From contig OZ037855.1 in NCBI GenBank assembly GCA_964035575.1, positions 1,602,289-1,666,288 on the forward strand: a DNA stretch of 64,000 bases. The letters are read 5' to 3'. This stretch comes from Rhynchopus sp. YZ270_cl-10. Lineage: Eukaryota > Euglenozoa > Diplonemea > Diplonemida > Diplonemidae. Numbering within the stretch: position 1 is the stretch's first letter; each line of letters begins with the position of its first letter. The notes under the pieces are model-generated. The model was not told the DNA's origin and made no database searches. It was given only the letters and a program-made list of their open reading frames with translations. A program made the position numbers and the translations under genes. Positions 10,850 through 19,062 of the stretch are shown here, piece by piece.

Positions 10850-10992
10850 ACACCCGAGGGTCCGTAAATTTTACGGACCCTCTTTACGGACCCTCAAGTG
10901 CGGACCCGGGTCCGTAATTACGGACCCTAGGGTCCGTAATTACGTACCCTAGGGTCCGTAATTACGGACCCTAGGGTACGTAATTACGTGGT
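10850..10992. repeat. palindromic tandem repeat of GGTCCGTAATTACGGACC, left cluster
   Basis: Several copies of a self-complementary unit, GGTCCGTAATTACGGACC or GGTACGTAATTACGTACC, joined by CTAG. Each unit can form a hairpin on either strand. A matching cluster sits at 14188-14345 near the other end of the same element. Confidence 0.85.
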
Positions 10993-11162
10993 CTAAGGTG
11001 GGAAATCACTGTTTGGATGTGTGACTGCTGGTCGAAAAGCCCTGGGAGCAAACCGAGTGGTACACAGGTACCACATGATAGACCATGATCATGTGGGCCT
11101 ATCCCAAGTTACATACCGAAAAAAGTCGTGAGCTCGGTTAGTTGTCAAAGACGTCTTCCACC

Positions 11163-11450
11163 ATGCACTGAGGAGATAATGATCCAACAATTTACAAGAA
11201 AGATTACTTAACCTACTGCTGGAAATTGCCAGGTCGTAGTAACACACAAAGTGTGCCTCCGTTCGGGAAGACCGGATATTCTAGAGACCAAAAAGGCCTC
11301 AAGAATATCTTCCGGTAGTCAAGGTATAACCGAGTGAACGGCCCAAGACCCCCGTGGAGAAGTTAAATGTTGTAATGCTATCAAGTAGAAACTGCGAACA
11401 CTGTCTTACCCTCCTCAATACATGGTGGAATATTTCTTTGACAACAAACC
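11163..11450 (+). repeat. 290-bp direct repeat, copy A
   Basis: Starts CATGCACTGAGGAGATAATG and continues about 290 bp with roughly 95% identity to 13553-13843. It contains AAATTGCCAGGTCGTAGTAA and GAACGGCCCAAGACCCCC. I considered a group I intron or rRNA relation but cannot support either. Confidence 0.8.
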
Positions 11451-12950
11451 GAGCTCAAGAGTTTTTAAACTTCCCTGAGGGAATGCGAGACGCAAAATTT
11501 ACCACCAGACCCTGTCTTCGTGCACCTTCGGTGCAACGCTGCAGACAGGCCAAACTGCGTTGGACTCAGAGGAATGCCTGCTGTGCAGTGTATCAATGAG
11601 AACCAAGTCCCAGCAACAAGGGGCGCCTTTTGGCGGGCGTTGTTGAGGGTGTTTGGGGTGCAAAGTTTTCCACAATTTTGATGCGCGGGTACAGAAGTGT
11701 TGTCTTGTTCTTTCATCTTTAGGAATGTAAATGTCAATCGCGTTTAACTACCACTAGGGCTTGTTCAGTGAACCCACAAGGGGTCGAAGGGGGTTGGTTA
11801 TCCCATAGCTATCAAAGGTTGTGTCGACCAGGCTAATCCACTATGTTACGCTGTACGTTGTTAAATCCGAAGAAATAACACTTTAGCAGCCGCAGGAAGT
11901 TTGTTAAAAAGAGTGCCTCACGCTACACAAACCACCACCCGCGATTGACTTAGATGTTATAACAAAGAGAATTCAGAACAAAACAACACCCTGCCCCATA
12001 CACACTAAATTGTCATGCTTCAAGAGCATGCCTGGGCCAAAATTACTGTTGACCAAAAAGGCAACAAGACCACCCACAAGGAGTGTGAATTGTGCACTGG
12101 TTTTCTGGGGGAACGCAATATTTTCTTGTGTCTAGTCCTCCGCAAGCAGAGGACAGACTTTCCGGAAGGTTTCCAAAGTCGAATTTCTTGCACTAGCTAT
12201 GCTCCCTTGGTTAATGGCTATAGCAGTGACTGACTAAGTGTACCCACCCCCCTCCACCCAGATCTTCGTCCGCAAACTCAGAATAGATTGATGCGGGTAG
12301 ATTTTGAGTTGTTGAATGTCGGACCGCGGTGAAGCTTCTCATCGCAATCGCGGGTGCAGTTCAGACTTCACGATCCTGTATGAGTGTAAATGTGGGGTGT
12401 GATTAAGTTATGGTATACAAACGTAGTAGTCGGGAAAGGTGAGGTTAATAAAAAAGGCTATTTATTGCCGTGAAATAAGATAGATTTTTTCCACGCTACA
12501 GGTCGAGAGAGTGACCTGCTGCACAAATGGTTCGAGTGAAGCGAGGTGAATTATGTGAAGCAGGTAACGAGCGCCTGTGGAACCAAATAGAAACGTAACA
12601 CTCATCACACGATAAAACCCATGGGAGAGGTTGTGGTGAAACGCACACACCTCGACCTGAGGAGTGGCTCTGCAGCGCGGTTCGTCCCCAGAACCGCAAG
12701 TGTGTTCAAGATGCTTTGTTTCTATTTCCTCCTTCATGTCATGAGGTGACACAAAATGATTGGTGCGTAAAAAAATAGCTATTTAATAGTGTGAACATTA
12801 CGCGTTTATTTCGAGTTGAAAACACGAACAAGTTGAAATATGCGGCATTTTTTTGTTCAATCTTCACTAGTAACTGAAAGTTAAACATAATTACATACCT
12901 TGTCTTCCCCGTAACCTGCGCCTTCGCTGCTTTTAAGGTGCTTTCTCTGG
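11450..12950. other. interior of the inverted-repeat element, no gene seen
   Basis: Unique sequence inside the 10.8-14.9 kb element. Short open frames exist on both strands, but none exceeds 100 residues or shows a recognisable motif. Confidence 0.4.
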
Positions 12951-12953
12951 GTG

Positions 12954-13232
12954 CCCAGTACCCAGTACCCAGTACCCAGTACCCAGTACCCAGTACCCAG
13001 TACCCAGTACCCAGTACCCAGTACCCAGTACCCAGTACCCAGTACCCAGTACCCAGTACCCAGTACCCAGTACCCAGTACCCAGTACCCAGTACCCAGTA
13101 CCCAGTACCCAGTACCCAGTACCCAGTACCCAGTACCCAGTACACAGTACCCAGTACCCAGTACCCAGTACCCAGTACCCAGTACCCAGTACCCAGTACC
13201 CAGTACCCAGTACCCAGTACCCAGTACCCAGT
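12954..13232. repeat. 7-bp minisatellite (CCCAGTA), about 40 copies
   Basis: Nearly perfect array of CCCAGTA with one CACAGTA variant at about 13141. All six frames stay open (YWVLGTG on the minus strand, STQYPVP on the plus); these frames are artefacts of the repeat. Confidence 0.95.
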
Positions 13233-13552
13233 GTCTTCGAGAACCTAAAAATGCGTTTTGTTGAAATTTTCTGGCTTTTTCTGAACTTTTCCCAGCTACT
13301 TTTCTGGTCGAGTAGCCGACTTTTCTGATCGAGTAGCTATTTTCACTTTTCTGGTGTATGAGTAGGTTTTCTGGGTGGGAGACTGGATTCTGGGTACAGT
13401 GGTGTGTCTGGGCACCCAGGCACCTGGGTACTGGTGTATTTTCGGCCCAGGTACCCCGGTACACGGTACACTGGTGTACAAGGAAAAAAGTCGTGAAAAA
13501 GCAACCACAGCTCCACATGACAAACACAAAAGTGTCCAGTCACGTGGGGCAT

Positions 13553-13843
13553 TCATGCACTGAGGAGATAATGATCCAACAATTTACAAGAAAGATTACT
13601 TAACCTACTGCTGGAAATTGCCAGGTCGTAGTAACACACAAAGTGCGCCTCCGTTCGGGAATACCGGATATTCTAGAGACCAAAAAGGCCTCAAGAATAT
13701 CTTCCGCTGGTCAAGGTATAACCGAGTGAACGGCCCAAGACCCCCGTGGAGAAGTTAAATGTTGTAATGCTATCAAGTACAAACTGCGACCACTGTCTTA
13801 CCCTCCTCAATGCATGGTGGAAGATGTCTTTCACAACAAATAT
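13553..13843 (+). repeat. 290-bp direct repeat, copy B
   Basis: Second copy of 11163-11450. It ends just before a short array of GTACACAG-type units (13848-13890). The two copies flank the central part of the element with the CCCAGTA array between them. Confidence 0.8.
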
Positions 13844-13847
13844 CCTG

Positions 13848-13890
13848 TACACAGGTACACAGATACACAGGTACACAGGTACACAGGTAA
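13848..13890. repeat. short 8-bp repeat (GTACACAG)
   Basis: Five or so imperfect copies of GTACACAG/ATACACAG directly after direct repeat B. Similar GTACAC words occur at 13450-13480. Confidence 0.7.
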
Positions 13891-14187
13891 ACCCGTTAAA
13901 ATTGTGTGTGAAAGTTAAAAATAGCTATATTTGCATTTTTCGCCCAGCATTGAGGACACATAGGCCCACCAAGGGCAATTTTGTGATGTCAAAAAATTTT
14001 TTTTTCGGCCCAAAAATTGACTTGTTTTCGGTAAAACCCACTAAAAATTGTGGTACTCTAAACTGCGTTTTAGACCCCCACAGATGCTCAAAAGTGCCAA
14101 ATTTTGCTTTTAATGGCCTCAAATCGTCGAAATTAGCCCTAAACGGGGGCAAAAAAAATTTTTCGAGAGTCCCTTTCCCTGGGAGGC

Positions 14188-14345
14188 TCCGTAATTACGT
14201 ACCCTAGGGTCCGTAATTACGGACCCTAGGGTACGTAATTACGGACCCTAGGGTACGTAATTACGTACCCTAGGGTACGTAATGACACTCCGTAAAGAGG
14301 GAGTGTCCTAACATGCCGTTTTACGGACCCTCGGGGTGTGCGGAC
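14188..14345. repeat. palindromic tandem repeat, right cluster
   Basis: Copies of the same self-complementary unit as at 10850-10992 (GTCCGTAATTACGGACCCTA and GTACGTAATTACG variants), in mirrored position near the right inverted repeat. Confidence 0.85.
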
Positions 14346-14356
14346 CCCGCCGTGTA

Positions 14357-14837
14357 GGCAGTTTTTTTGCAGTCTGAGGTCCGGAACCGCCCCAAAAACG
14401 ATTTTCTGGGAGGTTTTGGGTGGTTTTGGGGCGAAATGGACCTTTTTTGACCATTTTTATGGTATTTTTAGGCTGTTTTTGGCCCTTCTTCTTACACAGC
14501 CTATTGGGGGTCAAAATAGCTATTTTTGACCAAAAAACACAATTTATTTGACGCCAGGAGGCCTCCGTTGGCCCAAATATATCCCAAAAATGGGCTGTGA
14601 GCCCAATCCGACCTGTTTTGGGCACATTTGGCACTTTTCTTGGTGCTTATTTGATGTTTTTTGGTCAAAAATAGCTATTTTGACCCCCAATAGGCTGTGT
14701 AAGAAGAAGGGCCAAAAACAGCCTAAAAATACCATAAAAATGGTCAAAAAAGGTCCATTTCGCCCCAAAACCACCCAAAACCTCCCAGAAAATCGTTTTT
14801 GGGGCGGTTCCGGACCTCAGACTGCAAAAAAACTGCC
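14357..14837. mobile_element. 481-bp foldback/MITE with 183-bp perfect arms and TA target duplication
   Basis: The arms 14357-14539 and 14655-14837 read as exact reverse complements, starting GGCAGTTTTTTTGCAGTCTG and ending with its complement, around a 115-bp loop. It interrupts the right inverted repeat of the larger element. The uninterrupted left repeat gives the empty site (reading GTGTATATCATG after inversion), and the extra bases in the occupied site are a TA duplication (14355-14356 and 14838-14839). TA duplication is typical of Tc1/mariner-type transposition; the superfamily is inferred from that alone. Confidence 0.85.
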
Positions 14838-14900
14838 TATATCATGAAAAAGACAAAAAAGAACTTTTGGGGGGGGGGTTTTTTGAAATCGACCCATATA

Positions 14901-15138
14901 ATACCCTGGAATTGTGCAAAAGAAAAGAAAAAAATAGTACACCCACACACATTTCCTCCCCTCAAGGTTGGTTCTGCAAGACACTCTTACTCCTTCGGTG
15001 CACGAAAGAGCACTGTTTCATATTTTCTTCCTTTAGGTGGCTTCGCTAAGTACGAGACGCTTATTATGCAAAGGGCTTCCTCTCTCCCTCTCTTCCCATC
15101 ATCCTCTCGTGGTCTACAGAATTTCACCAAAAAAAAGA
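14901..15138. other. spacer upstream of the second DnaJ gene
   Basis: Pyrimidine-rich leader region (TTCCTCTCTCCCTCTCTTCC about 60 bp before the ATG), like those before the carrier and first DnaJ genes. Confidence 0.4.
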
Positions 15139-16361
15139 ATGTCGTCTATTCGTGACACAGCAGATCGGAGGAAGAAGGCTGCATCTGTAGCACCCAGTGA
15201 TTTTGAGTCCCCAGGAGTCAAGGGGGGTGACCTGGATGTGCACGGCAGGCCGCCGCCGCCCTATCAGAAGTCGCTCTTCATTGCGTACGTTTGCTGGATG
15301 TTTGGATGGTGGTTTGGTGCGCACCATTGGTACCTGGAGCGCCACTCCCAAGCATTTCTGTGGATGACGTCGTGTGGAGGCTTCTGCGTGGGTGCCTTCT
15401 TCGACTTCTTCATGCTTCCTAAGTACGTCCGCGAGGCGAACGGCGGCTGGGACCCCTACAACACAGGCATTGGCATCAGGGCGTACTTCCTCTACCTCAC
15501 GTATGCACAGTTCTTCACGTCAATGTTCTCTGGACCAGGGATCATGTTCGGTCGTGCGGTGGGTCTTGCCTTGGCGATCCCGGCGCTTCAGTTTGGACGT
15601 AGAACATTTGGTGTACCATCACGCAGCACGAAGCTGGTTTTGATGGCGGGGTTCAGCGTTCTGCAGTTGGAGAGTGTGAACCCCGAGAGTGGGATTGCGT
15701 TCATCAGGAGCGTGGTGGGGTTGATGCAGAAGAACCTGCCGGACAAGGAGCACACGGTGGGGCGGCATTCGCTGTGGAAGCGGTTCTCGTTCTTCGTGAT
15801 GGTGTTGATGGGTATGTTCGTGGGAGCAACGCTCATCGAGATCACGACCACCGACGGAAGAAAGGCAACCCTCGCCTCACAGTTCACGAAGCTCGGCAGC
15901 CAGGCCTACCAAATGCTGCACAACGTCTACAACATGGGCTTCCAGGACTTCGTCACCACAATGCGCTCGCTCAACGAAGAGGACAAAGCGCTCCTGGCGC
16001 TGGACCTCAAGGAAGGTGCCACGCTCAAAGAAATCAAAGCACAATACAAAGTCATGGCAAACCTGCACCACCCCGACAAGGGCGGCAGTGTGGAGAAGAT
16101 GCAGGAAATCAACGCAGCTTTCAAGACACTCAAGAACGTATGTCCCCTTCGCAACACCTTACATGTAGGCATTTTTTATCTCGTGGTAACCGTGTCTCTA
16201 CTTCTTTGTTTATCAACTTTTATCGTGCACCTCGCAAGGGTCGCTTTGGTCGACACCTGTCACCACAAGGACCATGTGGCTTACATAGAGTCAGACTACC
16301 ATACCCCTCCACCATCCCACAGTTGTACCGTGTCAAGGGAGCCCAGGTGCATGACGACTGA
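15139..16361 (+). CDS. TM2-domain plus DnaJ membrane protein, paralogue 2
   Basis: Same architecture as the gene at 5679. A hydrophilic N-terminus is followed by a TM2 domain at about 45-105 (GWWFGAHHWYLERHSQAFLW), three further hydrophobic segments, and a J-domain from about 275 with HPD at 311-313 (ANLHHPDKGGSVEKMQEIN). The J-domain is followed at 16138 by GTATGT. I predict a phase-0 intron 16138-16238 ending GCAAG, which adds a Gly/Arg-rich tail and stops at 16361, giving 373 residues. Reading through instead gives a hydrophobic tail to 16449. The donor matches the carrier-gene introns; the acceptor is less certain. The ATG at 15139 is chosen because the frame upstream is a pyrimidine-rich leader. 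About 9.5 kb from its paralogue and on the same strand, so probably a local duplication split by insertion of the repeat element. Confidence 0.82.
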
Positions 16362-17283
16362 TCGCTTTGAGGCCTCCTCAGGGAGAGTGGAGACTTCGTT
16401 CGCTTTCCTTCTTATGGTGCGTCTCGGTCACCCAGGTCTGCAAAATTAGCTGCCAAAATCCGTCATGTACAGTGTAGAGAAGCCTAAAAGAGAGAAAACA
16501 AGACAGTTGGGGGGAAAATTTGCTCACAAGTGGGAGTAAAAGCTGAAGCGTTCCTGGAGCAGTAACGTTATCGACAAAAGGAGAAGTGAAAAACAAAAGG
16601 CAATTTACCGACCTTGCCTCTTTTTTTAAATCAATTTCCTTTTGTTTCTTACGCATTCATTGTGGCTTTCCTGTTATTAGCCTTTGCTGGCGTGTTTATT
16701 TCCGTATTTTGCACTGAACATTTTTGCAGCCCACAGTGGTACTCAAACACATTGAACCCCGATTTTTGTCTTTTGTCATCGCACCGAGCACACCTCACCC
16801 AGCCCGATTTTCCGAAAGTTGGAATCTCAGATAAAACGTCGCCATACCACCGTGGCATTTGACAGAGGCAGGGGAGTTTAGTTTGTGGCTAAACTTTGTA
16901 AGTGCGGCCCTTTGAGTTGATTAGCACGAATGACATCAACACCCACACACACTATATTCTGCGCAAGAATTACCCCTATTAGTTATCAACTACACACACC
17001 CACAGGTAAGATTACACCAAAAACACAAAAATTCGAACAACATTACTTTTCAGCAAATCGTGTTGTTTAGGGATATTGGGGCAGGATTTTTTTTCCAGTC
17101 AGTATGGCCAGGGCTTCCGCTTGGTTTTGGTCTCAACATTTGTTTCCCTCGAGATTTCTCCGAGAGCGAGCGGTCGCGCGCGCTTCTTTATTTAGAATTT
17201 TTCCAATGTGATTTTGTCTTGTATGAAGACAGTAAGAGCGCCGCAGGCGCGCAGTACGCTACTTTTTCCCTATTTTCTTTGGC
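16362..17283. other. spacer
   Basis: No recognised gene. An open frame at 16614-16862 begins with a hydrophobic stretch but has no leader, conserved motif or stop context to support it. GC-rich GCGCCGCAGGCGCGCAG at about 17238 resembles repeat debris near 10,400. Confidence 0.4.
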
Positions 17284-18361
17284 TTGTGGACAACTGCGAC
17301 GGAGATTGTGACCACGCCGAAAGTTTCCATCACGAATGACAACACGACGTATGAGTACCCCGCTGGATCGACCCTGCCTGACTACACGCTGCTGTGGAAG
17401 GTTGTGTACCATGTGGCGAGCGAGTGCGACCAGAGGCTTGACACTGTTGTCATGATGCCGAGCGATAAAGACATCGCAACGCACGCTATGAACGCGACAG
17501 AGACGCCAGAGGACTTCACCTTCGTTGTTGGGCGGACCTAAGCGAAGCGAACGCGATTGCGGTGAGTGTGAAGGCCACCGACTGCGCTGCGACTGTGTAC
17601 ACGACTCTGTACTACAACGCGATGGACACCTCTGAGCTGCACAGCGTCAAACACGCGGCCACCGTTATCAAGGCCGACTCAATCGCGAACTTGAGCCTCC
17701 CCATGGATAATGTTTACGCCACGAATGTCGTGCTCACGCTTACCTCGGACTGTGCCAGCGGTGTTGCGGGCTACTTGTTGGTTGAGAGCGAGCCTTTTTT
17801 CTTCAAAAGCCTGTCCACAGAGACGCCGTGGCTGTGGACAGGCTCGTGGAGCACCGCCTAGCGGAGGGAGTGGGGCTCTGGAACTACACATGCGTCTCCG
17901 CCCCCGGTGAGGAGGTCGAGATGCAGCTGGTTGGCTACTACTTCAACTTCAGAGATATCACAGTCGCACCGCCGACATCCGAGCCCACAGCACAGCCGCC
18001 CACGACCCATGTCCCAGAAACCATGTCGCCTGATGGTTCGTCTGGCCTCGCGAAGGGTGTGGTTGTGCTGATTGTGGGAGTGTCTTGTCTCGTCGCAGTG
18101 GCAGGTGCTGCAGGAGTCTACTTCTACCGCAAGAAGGTGAGCGAGAGGAACAGGGAGGGAGAGGGTCGTGTGCAGGGTTTGCACTTATTTGGGTACGCTA
18201 AGTGTTTTTGCCAACCTAAACTGCACAGAGTCTGTGCATCAGCATGCCTTGATAAAAAAGAGGGAAAAAAGAAGACCAACAGACCCTACCTTGTTGGGCA
18301 ATTGTTTAAAGGAAAGAAAAAAACAAGAGTGAAGTATGCGTATGCAACTCTACTCACCTGA
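17284..18361 (+). pseudogene. type I membrane protein gene broken by two frame changes
   Basis: Three consecutive + strand frames read like one protein. 17284-17541 carries TTYEYPAGSTLPDYTLLWKV. From about 17535 the sense continues in another frame (SEANAIAVSVKATDCAATVY). From about 17840-17870 it continues in a third (GLWNYTCVSAPGEEVEMQLV). The last part has a Thr/Pro-rich stalk (PTSEPTAQPPTTHVPE), a membrane helix (GVVVLIVGVSCLVAVAGAAG) and a basic stop-transfer FYRKK. This suggests an extracellular domain on a stalk with a short tail. No start Met or signal peptide is found upstream. GTGAGC right after the RKK codons could be a splice donor. Either it is a pseudogene, or there are two indel errors, or short unrecognised introns. 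The family is not recognised. Confidence 0.55.
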
Positions 18362-19062
18362 CGAAAAAAATAATAGCAAGTGTATTTGAGAAAAGACACT
18401 TCGTGGTTGTGATACCTCAAACAAACCAGAAAAATCCCCCACTTCTTCTTTTTTTTGTAAGGTGACTAAGCACGAGGCTTAGTATCATCTTTTTAACTTC
18501 TGAAAATTTTCATTGTGCCCAGCAAAAATCCTTGATTTTTTGAAGAATTTTCCAAAAAATATGCTATACCCCCTATGACTGGACCCAACTCCCCTCACTA
18601 TTTTTCCCCTCTTTTTTGACCCGAAAAAAGCCCCCCAAATTCCTAGCTTTTTTAGCGTTTTTATTTAAAATCACTATTTTAGGGTACCTCCACTTTTCTT
18701 TTTTCTTTTTGAAAACTTGGTTGTATTAGTGTCGACACCCGAGGATGAACTCCACTATTCTACACGCTTCTAGGTAAGGCCACGGTACTCGTCATCATCC
18801 GGTGTACTCGTCGGGTTTTGGGCCACCACACTGCAATTGCACTTTTTACTGATGAAGGTAACCATCCTTTTCCCTCTTCTTTCGTTTCTTCACAACTCAT
18901 GAGTTTGGTCAGCAACGGTTACTCATTACTGAGTTTGTGATGGTTTTTGTGCTAATATCCACTACACCACCGCTCATAGTCCTTTCTTTTTACGTACCTG
19001 TCTGATTATTGTCAGGTTCCAACACTTCACACTGCAGATACTATATTGATACCATTTTCACA
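18362..19062. other. spacer upstream of the oxidase gene
   Basis: AT- and homopolymer-rich, holding one good copy of the hairpin motif (18461). No other feature can be named. Confidence 0.4.
18461..18502 (+). other. recurring hairpin motif, copy 6
   Basis: GGTGAC, then CTAAGC-ACGAG-GCTTAG (6-bp perfect stem), then TATCATCTTTTTAAC. Lies about 100 bp downstream of the broken membrane-protein gene, on the same strand. Confidence 0.5.

Larger units (their letters stand above)
10768..14900. mobile_element. non-autonomous element with long terminal inverted repeats
   Basis: The left end (10768-10868: TATATGGGTCGATTTCAAAA, a C-run, AAAAGTTCTTTTTTGTC, CATGATATACACGGCGGGGT) reappears inverted at the right (14320-14356 continued at 14838-14900), interrupted there by a separate foldback insertion. 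Inside are palindromic clusters of GGTCCGTAATTACGGACC near both ends, a 290-bp direct repeat (11163-11450 and 13553-13843) and a 7-bp minisatellite. There is no transposase-like frame, so it must depend on proteins made elsewhere. No target-site duplication is clear at the outer ends. The superfamily is not assigned. Confidence 0.65.

Noticed and set aside
11163-11450. Group I intron or rRNA fragment
   Set aside because: Words such as AAATTGCCAGG and GAACGGCCCAAGACCCCC looked suggestive, but the paired P, Q, R, S core elements could not be placed.
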